A DNA stretch of 63,048 nucleotides from positions 1-63,048 of the forward strand of contig NZ_JAAIYB010000001.1 in assembly GCF_010894475.1 (NCBI RefSeq), given 5' to 3'. The notes beneath the pieces were generated by a model. It did not search any database. It saw only the letters and a program-made list of their open reading frames with translations, and was not told the DNA's origin. The stretch comes from Myxococcus vastator. GTDB lineage: Bacteria; Myxococcota; Myxococcia; Myxococcales; Myxococcaceae. Of this stretch, positions 8,938 to 15,927 are shown one piece after another (position 1 is the first letter of the stretch; every line of letters begins with the position of its first letter). Made by a program: the position numbers and the translations under genes.

Positions 8938-10194
8938 ATGGCGATCTTCGAATTCAAGCTCCCCGACCTTGGTGAAGGCGTGATGGAGGGTGAGCTGGTG
9001 AAGTGGCACGTGAAGGCGGGGGATTCCGTCAAGGAAGACCAGGTGCTCGCCGAGGTGATGACGGACAAGGCCACCGTCACCGTCCCCGCGCCCAAGGCGG
9101 GCCGTGTCGTGAAGACGCACGGCAATGAAGGCGACCTGGCGAAGGTGCACCAGCTCCTCGTCACCCTGGAGGTGGAGGGCGACGCGCCGGCGCAGGCCGG
9201 TGGCCATGCCGAGGCCAGCGCGGCTCCCGTGGCCGCTGCGCCCGCGGCGGGTGGCCAGGGCGGTGGAGCGCCTGCCTCGACGTCCAAGGTGCTGGCCACG
9301 CCGGTGACGCGGCGGATGGCGCGCGAGCACGGGCTGGACCTGGCGGCGATCTCCGGCACGGGGCCGCAGGGCCGCGTGACGAAGGCGGACGTGGTGGCGG
9401 CGCTGGAGGGCGGCGAGAAGAACGTCGTCGCGGCTCCGGCCGAGCAGAAGGCGCGTCCCGCGGCTCCGGCGGTCAGCTCGGGCGCGGCGGACGAGCGCGT
9501 TCCGCTTCGGGGCCTGCGCAAGAAGATCGCCGAGAAGATGGTGCGGTCGAAGTTCACGGCGCCGCACTTCGCCTTTGTCGAGGAAGTGGACGCCACGGAG
9601 CTGGTGGCCCTGCGCGCGCGGCTGAACGCGCAGCTGGCGGCGGCCGGTGAGAACATCAAGCTCAACTACCTGCCGTTCATCATCAAGGCGACGGTGGCGG
9701 CGCTGAAGAAGTTCCCGCACCTGAACGCGAACTTCGATGAGGCGGCGCAGGAGCTGGTGGTCCGCGGCGAGTTCAACATCGGCATGGCGGCGGCGACGCC
9801 GGACGGCCTCACCGTGGCGGTGGTGAAGAACGCGGACCGGCTGACGCTGGCTGACCTGGCGCGTGAGACGGCTCGCCTGGGCGCCGCCGCGCGTGACCGC
9901 AAGCTGAAGATGGAGGAGCTGACGGGTGGCACCTTCACCATCAGCTCGCTGGGGCAGAGCGGCGGTCTGTTCGCCACGCCCATCATCAACCATCCCGAAG
10001 TGGGCATCCTGGGCGTGCACCGCCTCAAGAAGCGCCCGGCGGTGGTGGGGGACCAGGTCGTCGTGCGCGACATGATGAACCTGTCGCTGTCGTGCGACCA
10101 CCGCGTCATCGACGGCTCGGTGGCGGCGGACTTCACGTATGAGATGATCAAGTACCTGGAGAAGCCGGACCTGCTGTTCCTGGCCATGGCGTGA
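8938..10194 (+). CDS. Dihydrolipoamide acyltransferase (E2) of a 2-oxoacid dehydrogenase complex
   Basis: A 418-aa E2. Residues ~1-80 form one lipoyl domain with the attachment lysine in the DKATV motif; then comes an Ala/Gly-rich linker. Residues ~118-158 form the E1/E3-binding domain (ATPVTRRMAREHGLDL, GTGPQGRVTKADV). The catalytic acyltransferase domain (~185-418) has the signature DHRVIDGSVAADF. The DKATV form is common in branched-chain 2-oxoacid and some pyruvate complexes, so the substrate is not settled. No E1 subunit gene is nearby. It is followed by a strong hairpin, which suggests separate transcription from the next gene. Confidence 0.93.
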   Translation: MAIFEFKLPDLGEGVMEGELVKWHVKAGDSVKEDQVLAEVMTDKATVTVPAPKAGRVVKTHGNEGDLAKVHQLLVTLEVEGDAPAQAGGHAEASAAPVAAAPAAGGQGGGAPASTSKVLATPVTRRMAREHGLDLAAISGTGPQGRVTKADVVAALEGGEKNVVAAPAEQKARPAAPAVSSGAADERVPLRGLRKKIAEKMVRSKFTAPHFAFVEEVDATELVALRARLNAQLAAAGENIKLNYLPFIIKATVAALKKFPHLNANFDEAAQELVVRGEFNIGMAAATPDGLTVAVVKNADRLTLADLARETARLGAAARDRKLKMEELTGGTFTISSLGQSGGLFATPIINHPEVGILGVHRLKKRPAVVGDQVVVRDMMNLSLSCDHRVIDGSVAADFTYEMIKYLEKPDLLFLAMA

Positions 10195-10213
10195 GGTGAG
10201 CGCCGTGGCGGGT

Positions 10214-10239
10214 CCACGCCCCTGACGTGAGGGGCGTGG
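10214..10239 (+). terminator. Hairpin after the E2 gene
   Basis: Ten-base perfect arms CCACGCCCCT and AGGGGCGTGG with a six-base loop, starting 20 bases after the E2 stop. It lacks a T-run but is the strongest structure in the gap before the gene at 10332. Confidence 0.65.
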
Positions 10240-10331
10240 TGGCCCTGGAGCCGGGCCGGGAAGCGCCTGACGCTGGGGCTCGCGTTCAAGGGCCGCGCGC
10301 GGTGGCTTCGAGCCGGTTAGGCTCTCTCCGT

Positions 10332-11765
10332 ATGGCCGAGAACCCTCGCGAGCTGATCCGCGCCGCGCAGTCCGCCGAGACACAGGGGGACGTGGCCCGT
10401 GCGGTGGAGTGCCTGCAGAAAGCGGCGGAGCTGTACCGTCAGGCGGGCAACCCGTCCCGCGCGTTGCAGCTGCTTCGTCACGCGCAGCGCCTGGACGGCA
10501 GCCGCGCGGACATCGCGGATGCGGTGAACCGGCTGGAGTGGATGCCGGAGCCCGTGCTCGCGTGGTCAGGGACGGACACAGACGACGAAGAGGCCTTGCC
10601 TGTGTCCGGGCTGGTGCGTTCCCTGGAGTCGGAGTTGCTTCCGGACGTCGGCCACCGGCAGCGGCTCATCGAGGATGCGCTGCGCGAGGCGACCCTGCAC
10701 GCCGGTGACGACGCGCCTGGCGACGCCGCCCAGGCCTGGGTCATCGAGACGGCGGTCGCGGAGGATTCGCAGCGGCTCGAAGCGCAGCTTGCGCGTGTCG
10801 CGGGCGCGGTCGAAGGCGCCGAGGAGTCCTCGCGCCAGACGGAGGCGCCGCCTCGGCGGCGCGGAGGGGCCCGGCTCATCGAGCGCGGTCCCACGCGCGC
10901 GGATGCGGCGCTCGACGCGTGGTGCTCCTTCTGTTGCCGTCCGCGCACGGACACGGGGGACCTGGTCGCCGGGCCCGCGGGCGCGTTCATCTGCAAGCGC
11001 TGCCTGCTCGAGTCGCAAGCCCTCCTGGGCGACGTCACCCCGGTGCCTCCGCCCACGGTGTCGCGGAGGGACCGTCCCGTGGTGCCCGGCATGGGGCTCG
11101 TGGGGCAGGGCGCGACGCAGGCGCTGCTGACGCAGTCGCTCGAGGCCCACGCGCGGACCCTGCTGGTCGTCGGGCCCGAAGGCAGCGGCAAGAGCGTCTG
11201 GTTCCAGCAGCTTCAGCGAGAGGGCTTGGGCGTCATCACCCCCGTCGCGGACCTGGACCTGACGACTCACGCGCGCGCCCTGCTGGTGGAGGACGTGGAG
11301 CGCCTGGCTGCGTCATCACACGCGGCCCTGCGAGCCTTCCTGGCCCAGGACAGCCGGCCTGTGGTCGTGCTGAGCGCGAGGGGCGTGGGCACGGAGGCTC
11401 GGGGCCTCAGCCTGCGCGGGGACTCACACAGCGTTCCCGTGCCCACCACCGCCGCGCTGACTCAGGCCGTGCGCGGCACCGTGCCCACGGACCTCCTGGA
11501 GCACGTGCAGGTGCTCCTGCCGCTCCAGGTGCCTACCCACGCTGAATTCGTGGAGATTGCCCGCCAGCGCCTGTCCTCGCGCGAGCCCGCGGTCTCCGCC
11601 TCCGAGGACGTGCTCATGGCGCTGGCCCTGGAGGCCAGCCGCTCGCCGCGCGCGGGCCATGAGCTGCACGCCCTCCTCAACCGGGTGCCCACGGGAGCGT
11701 GGAGCCTGACGCCCACCGTGAAGCCCGCGTCCGCGCGGAAGGCCCGAAGGAAGCGAACGTCATGA
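10332..11765 (+). CDS. Protein with ClpX-like zinc finger and P-loop domain
   Basis: A 477-aa protein from the ATG at 10332. Residues ~1-70 are helical and TPR-like (paired helices around ARAVECLQKAAELYRQAG). Residues 198-224 form a four-cysteine zinc finger (Cys198, 201, 221, 224) whose GDLVAGPAGAFICKRC segment closely resembles the ClpX N-terminal zinc domain. A P-loop follows (GPEGSGKS, ~281-288), with a hydrophobic strand ending in VED as a possible Walker B. The rest looks like a reduced AAA+/STAND-like ATPase without clear sensor motifs. The C-terminus is basic (KARRKRTS). It overlaps lipB by four bases, so the two are co-translated. The function is unknown; a role in substrate handling or ClpX-partner binding is only an inference. 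Confidence 0.7.
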   Translation: MAENPRELIRAAQSAETQGDVARAVECLQKAAELYRQAGNPSRALQLLRHAQRLDGSRADIADAVNRLEWMPEPVLAWSGTDTDDEEALPVSGLVRSLESELLPDVGHRQRLIEDALREATLHAGDDAPGDAAQAWVIETAVAEDSQRLEAQLARVAGAVEGAEESSRQTEAPPRRRGGARLIERGPTRADAALDAWCSFCCRPRTDTGDLVAGPAGAFICKRCLLESQALLGDVTPVPPPTVSRRDRPVVPGMGLVGQGATQALLTQSLEAHARTLLVVGPEGSGKSVWFQQLQREGLGVITPVADLDLTTHARALLVEDVERLAASSHAALRAFLAQDSRPVVVLSARGVGTEARGLSLRGDSHSVPVPTTAALTQAVRGTVPTDLLEHVQVLLPLQVPTHAEFVEIARQRLSSREPAVSASEDVLMALALEASRSPRAGHELHALLNRVPTGAWSLTPTVKPASARKARRKRTS

Positions 11766-12835
11766 ACACCATCACCGTCTACCGGCTGGGCCGCGTGGAG
11801 TACGAGGACGGGCTCTCGCTGATGCACCTCTTCAGCGAGGCCCGCCGCCAGGGGCTCTGCGGCGACGCGCTGCTCCTCCTGGAGCACCCGCCCATCCTCA
11901 CCCTCGGGCGGGCCGCGAAGCGCGAGAACATCGTCGCCAGCGACGCGCGGCTGGCGAAGGAGGGCGCAGAGGTCTTCGAGACCAACCGTGGAGGCGACGT
12001 CACCTACCATGGCCCCGGCCAGCTGGTGGGCTATCCCATCTTCCTGCTGCCGGAGGGCCGGCACGACGTGCGCCGCTACGTGCGCGACGTGGAGCGCTCC
12101 GTCATGCAGGTGCTGGCCCAGTGGGGCATCACCGCGGGCCCCATCCCCAAGTGGCCCGGTGTCTGGATTGGCGAGGAGGGCGCTCCTGACGCGCGAAAAA
12201 TCGCCGCCATTGGCGTGCACCTGTCGCGCTGGCTCACCACGCATGGCTTCGCGCTCAACGTGAACACGAACCTGGACCACTTCCAGCTCATCGTCCCGTG
12301 TGGCATCCGCGAAGCGGGCGTCACGTCCATGCAGCGTGAGCTGGGCCGCGCACTCCCCATGGCGGAGGTGGAGGAGGCCATCGCCAGCAGCTTCTGCGCC
12401 GTGTTCGACAGCGAGCGCGTGGACGCGCCGCCGCCGATGCGGACGGTGAGCATCGCGGTGGTGAAGGGCCGTGGGCCCGAAGCGCGGGTGCTGCTCGTGC
12501 GCCGTCGACCTGAGCGGGGAGGCTTCTGGCAGGTCCTCACCGGGAGGCTCGAAGCGGGTGAATCGCCAGCGCGGGCCGCCGCGCGGGAGCTGGAGGAGGA
12601 GACAGGCCTCCGCGTGCCGCTGGTGGACCTGGACTACCGCCACGCCTTCGCCCTGGGGGAGGTGCTGCCACCTCGACTCGTGGAGGAGAACGGCTTCGCC
12701 GCCCACGTGCCGCCGGACGCGGACGTGCGCCTGGGCGCCGAGCACGACGCCTTCGAGTGGGTCGACGTCCCCACGGCCCTGGAGCGGTTGCCCTTCCGGG
12801 GCCTGCGGGAGACGGTGAAGCGCGCTACAGCTTGA
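11762..12835 (+). CDS. lipB: Octanoyltransferase LipB fused to a Nudix hydrolase domain
   Basis: 357 aa in two domains. Residues 1-~215 are LipB, which transfers octanoyl from acyl-carrier protein to E2/H-protein lysines. It shows RGGDVTYHGPGQ, the catalytic Lys146 in ARKIAAIG and Cys180 in PCGIREAGVTSM. Residues ~226-357 form a Nudix hydrolase with a complete Nudix box (residues 261-283, G-x5-E-x7-REUxEE-x-GL). Ordinary LipB is ~210-230 aa, so the fusion explains the extra length; I see no stop or frameshift between the domains. The Nudix substrate cannot be told. The ATG overlaps the previous gene's TGA, and the 3' end overlaps the convergent gene by 11 bases. Confidence 0.92.
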   Translation: MNTITVYRLGRVEYEDGLSLMHLFSEARRQGLCGDALLLLEHPPILTLGRAAKRENIVASDARLAKEGAEVFETNRGGDVTYHGPGQLVGYPIFLLPEGRHDVRRYVRDVERSVMQVLAQWGITAGPIPKWPGVWIGEEGAPDARKIAAIGVHLSRWLTTHGFALNVNTNLDHFQLIVPCGIREAGVTSMQRELGRALPMAEVEEAIASSFCAVFDSERVDAPPPMRTVSIAVVKGRGPEARVLLVRRRPERGGFWQVLTGRLEAGESPARAAARELEEETGLRVPLVDLDYRHAFALGEVLPPRLVEENGFAAHVPPDADVRLGAEHDAFEWVDVPTALERLPFRGLRETVKRATA

Positions 12836-13754
12836 TGACCAGGGACTCGCGAGCGGCGCTGGCGTCGGGGCGGTGCTTGCGCACCTGGCGCAGCAGCCGG
12901 TCCATGCCCACGTCATCGCGTGACGGGTCGTGGTGGAAGAGCACCAGCTTCTTCACCCCGGCCTTGTCCGCCGCGTGCACCGCGGCCTGCCAGGTGGAGT
13001 GGCCCCAGCCGGTGCGCGCCGGCCCGGTGCGGCCGTGGTACTCGTCCTCGGTGTACATGGCGTCGTAGATGAGGACGTCCGCGTCCTGGGCGAACGCGTA
13101 GAAGGCGGCGTCCATGTCGCTGCCATGCTCCAGGTCGGTGGCGTACACCACCGAGCGGCCCTGGCACTCGACGCGGTAGCCCATGTTGCCACCCGGGTGG
13201 TTCAGCTCGATGGTGCGCACCGTCGCCGGGCCCAGCCGCAGCGTCTGCGTGGCGGCCAGGTCCGTGTACGTGAGCTGCGCCCGGAACACGCCGTCCGCCG
13301 TCACCGGGAAGTACGGCGGCACCATCTGCCCGCTGAGGAGCTGCTTCACCGACTGCCCATGCCGCGCCGGGCCATAGACCGTCAGGGCGCTCGTGGGCAG
13401 GAACATGGGCCCGAAGAAGGGCAGGCCCTGCAGGTGGTCGTAGTGGTAGTGCGAGATGAAGATGGAGCCCTTCACCGGCTTCTTCTTCGCCACCAGCGCG
13501 TTTCCCAGCGCGCGCGCGCCGGTGCCCAGGTCGAAGATGAGCAGCTCGTCCCCGCAGCGGACCTCCACGCAAGGGGTGTTGCCGCCGTAGCGCTTCGTCT
13601 GCGCGCCCGGTGAAGGAATGGAGCCGCGCACACCCCAGAAGCGCACCTCGAAGGGCACGCGGGCCTGGTTGCGCGTGACGGTGTTCCGCCGCCGCGCGAG
13701 GGGCTTCTCAGCCGGCTTTGGCTTCCGTGTCGTCGTCCTCGGCGAAGAGCTCAA
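12825..13754 (-). CDS. Metallo-beta-lactamase-fold hydrolase
   Basis: A 309-aa MBL-fold protein. It carries the WGVRGSIPSPG opening and GGNTPCVEV segment typical of the phosphodiesterase-like subgroup, and the metal motif HYHYDH (residues ~111-116). A later Asp is in YATDLEHG, and a His appears in HSTWQAAVHAA and again in LFHHDPSRDD. Related proteins include cyclic-phosphodiesterase-like hydrolases and two-component-associated MBL proteins; the substrate is unknown. The start is uncertain. TTG 13754 overlaps the ribA end and has GGGG upstream; a GTG giving VPFEVRFWGVRG would be shorter by 33 codons. It is co-oriented with and overlaps ribA, so probably lies in the same transcript. Confidence 0.8.
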   Translation of the reverse strand: MSSSPRTTTRKPKPAEKPLARRRNTVTRNQARVPFEVRFWGVRGSIPSPGAQTKRYGGNTPCVEVRCGDELLIFDLGTGARALGNALVAKKKPVKGSIFISHYHYDHLQGLPFFGPMFLPTSALTVYGPARHGQSVKQLLSGQMVPPYFPVTADGVFRAQLTYTDLAATQTLRLGPATVRTIELNHPGGNMGYRVECQGRSVVYATDLEHGSDMDAAFYAFAQDADVLIYDAMYTEDEYHGRTGPARTGWGHSTWQAAVHAADKAGVKKLVLFHHDPSRDDVGMDRLLRQVRKHRPDASAARESLVIKL

Positions 13755-14382
13755 TCAGGTGCCCCGTACGCTCGCGCTTCGTCCTCAGGTAGTCGACGTT
13801 ATGCGGATTGTGCTCGGTCCGGGAAGGGATTCGACGCCGGACGGGAATGCCTTCTTCGACCATGCCCGCGATCTTCAGCGGGTTGTTGGTCATCAGGTCC
13901 ACCGAGCGCACATCCAGGCTCCGCAGCATCTCCGCCGCGATGTCATAGGTGCGCAGGTCGTCCGCGAACCCCAGCTGCCGGTTGGCTTCGTAGGTGTCCA
14001 GCCCCTTGGACTGCAGCGCGTAGGCCTTGATCTTGTTGCCCAGGCCGATGCCGCGCCCCTCCTGCCGCAGGTACAGCACGACGCCCTGTCCCGCCTGGGT
14101 GATGAAGTCGAGCGAGCGGTCCAGCTGCTGGCGGCAGTCGCACTTCAGGCTGCCGAAGACCTCGCTCGTGAGGCACTCGGAGTGGATGCGCACCGGCACA
14201 CCCTCGTGTCCTGAAACCTGTCCCACCACGAGCGCGACGTGCTCCCGCCCGTTGCGCTTGTCCCGGAACACGATGGTCCGCAGCGAGCCGCGCTCGGTGG
14301 GGATGTCCGCCTCCGAGAACCGCTCCAGGTGCTGCGTGGGCTTACGGGTCGGAAGGACCTGAGGTGAGCGTGTGTCCGACAT
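13708..14382 (-). CDS. ribA: GTP cyclohydrolase II
   Basis: A 224-aa stand-alone GTP cyclohydrolase II, the first committed step of riboflavin synthesis (GTP to diaminohydroxyribosylaminopyrimidine phosphate, formate and pyrophosphate). The zinc ligands are visible in HSECLTSEVFGSLKCDC, followed by LRQEGRGIGLGNKI, the active-site segment. There is no fused DHBP synthase (RibB) domain, and the C-terminus adds a short acidic tail. AGAGG precedes the ATG by seven bases. Its stop lies inside the 5' end of the MBL gene. No other rib gene is in the window. Confidence 0.95.
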   Translation of the reverse strand: MSDTRSPQVLPTRKPTQHLERFSEADIPTERGSLRTIVFRDKRNGREHVALVVGQVSGHEGVPVRIHSECLTSEVFGSLKCDCRQQLDRSLDFITQAGQGVVLYLRQEGRGIGLGNKIKAYALQSKGLDTYEANRQLGFADDLRTYDIAAEMLRSLDVRSVDLMTNNPLKIAGMVEEGIPVRRRIPSRTEHNPHNVDYLRTKRERTGHLIELFAEDDDTEAKAG

Positions 14383-14441
14383 GTCGAATCCTCTCCAGAT
14401 GCGGGCCCCTGTTTGGAGTCCTCAGGTTCTCAAGTCAAGGC

Positions 14442-14467
14442 GGGCTCGAACTTTCGAACACGAGCCC
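14442..14467 (-). terminator. Hairpin between moeA and ribA
   Basis: Arms GGGCTCG and CGAGCCC with a 12-base loop, located between the moeA stop (14500) and the ribA start (14382) on the minus strand. It may end moeA transcription or be part of the ribA leader. I do not see the conserved boxes of an FMN riboswitch. Confidence 0.45.
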
Positions 14468-14499
14468 CTACGAGGATGCTCCACGGCGTCCTTCGTTCC

Positions 14500-15732
14500 T
14501 CAGGCCACCCATGAGAGCGGAAGCAGTTCTACCGCGTCCCCCTCCGTCAAGCTGCTGGCTTCCCGGGGGAAGTGCAGCAGATGCGTGGCCGCCGCCGCAG
14601 AACGCAGGGCACCCGACGTTTGTGTCGGCAGGGGACGGGCCCACAGGTTGCCTTCTCGCCAGGCAGCCGTGACGCGGACGAAATGCGCCAGCCCCGAGGC
14701 CTTGGCCAGCTTGCCTTCCAGGCGGCCGGCCACGCGTCCGGGCCCCACCTGCGCATGCCCTAGCAGCTTGCGCAGGGCCGGGCGCACGAAGAGCTCGAAC
14801 GTCACCAGGGAAGACGTGGGATTGCCCGGAAGTCCGAAGAAGAGCGTGGCGCCACGACGGCCCACCACCAGCGGCTTTCCTGGCTTGATGGCGACGCGCC
14901 AGAAGTGCTGCTCCACGCCCAGCGCGGCCAGCACTTCCTTCACGTAGTCGCGCTCGCCCACGGACACGCCCGCGCTGGTGAGCACCACGTCGAACCCGTC
15001 CAACTGGGAGAGGGCGGACAGCACGGCGTCGCGCGTGTCCCGAGCGATGCCCAGCCGCGTGGGGAGGCCGCCCGCGCGGCGGACCGCCAGCGCCAGTGAC
15101 GGCGCATTGGTGTCCACGATGCGGCCGTCGGGTGGCTCGTCCGCGTGGCACAGCTCGTCGCCCGTGGAGAGGATGGCCACCCGCGGTGCGCGCGACACGG
15201 GCACGCTCTGTCGGCCCTGGGCCCAGAGGAGGCCCAGCTCGGGGATGCCCAGCGGCGTGCCGCGTGCCAGCAGCAGCTGCCCCTCCCGTGCGTCCTCTCC
15301 CCGGGGCCGCACGAACTGTCCCGGGGCCACCGCTTCGAGGACGTCGACCTGATCCGCGCCGCCCTGGCCCACGGGCCGCGTCCGCTCCCGCATCACCACC
15401 GCATCCGCGCCCGCGGGGAGGGGCGCGCCCGTCATGATGCGAGCGCACACCCCGGGGACCAGCGCACGGTGGCCCGCCGCGCCCGCGTAGAGGGTCTCCC
15501 CGACGTCGAGCCGGACGGGCAGGGGACCCGCCAGGTCCGCGCTGCGCACCGCGTAGCCGTCCATGGCCGAGTTGTCCCAGGGAGGGAGCGTCCGCTGCGC
15601 CGTCACGTCCGCGGCGAGCACGCGTCCCAGGGCGTCATCCAGGGGCAGCCATTCGCTGGGAAGGGGCGCGCACAGGGCCAGGATCCGCGACCGGGCTTCT
15701 TCTTCCGGCAGCAATGTGGCGGAGTCGTTCAT
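14500..15732 (-). CDS. moeA: Molybdopterin molybdenumtransferase
   Basis: A 410-aa MoeA protein, the usual length. It inserts molybdenum into adenylylated molybdopterin in the last step of Moco synthesis. Motifs in order: PPWDNSAMDGYAVR near the N-terminus, RIMTGAPLPAGADAVV, VAILSTGDEL, then TSAGVSVGERDYV (MoCF/MogA-like domain active-site loop) and GLPGNPTSS. All are characteristic of MoeA/gephyrin E domain. No other Moco gene is in the window, so the molybdoenzyme served is unknown. Confidence 0.95.
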   Translation of the reverse strand: MNDSATLLPEEEARSRILALCAPLPSEWLPLDDALGRVLAADVTAQRTLPPWDNSAMDGYAVRSADLAGPLPVRLDVGETLYAGAAGHRALVPGVCARIMTGAPLPAGADAVVMRERTRPVGQGGADQVDVLEAVAPGQFVRPRGEDAREGQLLLARGTPLGIPELGLLWAQGRQSVPVSRAPRVAILSTGDELCHADEPPDGRIVDTNAPSLALAVRRAGGLPTRLGIARDTRDAVLSALSQLDGFDVVLTSAGVSVGERDYVKEVLAALGVEQHFWRVAIKPGKPLVVGRRGATLFFGLPGNPTSSLVTFELFVRPALRKLLGHAQVGPGRVAGRLEGKLAKASGLAHFVRVTAAWREGNLWARPLPTQTSGALRSAAAATHLLHFPREASSLTEGDAVELLPLSWVA

Positions 15733-15811
15733 GTCCGGCTTATAGCCATGCCGTGGCCCTGTGGCTTCGACACGTTCACGAACAAAGTCCGTGAGATAAT
15801 CAAGTGTTAGT

Positions 15812-15840
15812 TTGACAGCCTACCTGATCATCGTTACAAG
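15812..15840 (+). promoter_or_regulatory. Candidate sigma-70 promoter for the H1-like gene
   Basis: TTGACA (15812-15817), a 17-base spacer and TACAAG (15835-15840), a good -35 and fair -10. Transcription would start near 15847, leaving an ~80-base leader before the ATG at 15928. It lies in an AT-richer patch of the 195-base gap between divergent moeA and the H1-like gene. Confidence 0.5.
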
Positions 15841-15851
15841 CAACGGTGATC
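15826..15851. promoter_or_regulatory. Inverted repeat overlapping the promoter
   Basis: Ten-base arms GATCATCGTT and AACGGTGATC (nine of ten pairs) around six bases. It covers the -10 element and the expected start site of the promoter above, which is where a repressor operator would sit. It could also form a hairpin at the 5' end of the transcript. Confidence 0.45.
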
Positions 15852-15927
15852 GCGAGGCTTGCCTGCCCTCTGGGTAGGTCCGCCAACCCGTTGAAAGGAC
15901 ACGGGACCTCTCAAGGAGACTGCGTCG

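Noticed and set aside
7894-10383. Open minus-strand frame of 829 codons opposite lipA and the E2 gene
   Set aside because: It is antisense to two firmly identified genes, is rich in Arg/His/Leu as expected from reversed high-GC codons, and shows no domain motif.
14383-14499. FMN riboswitch upstream of ribA
   Set aside because: The gap is only ~117 bases and shows one simple hairpin; the conserved boxes and multi-helix layout of an FMN riboswitch are not seen.
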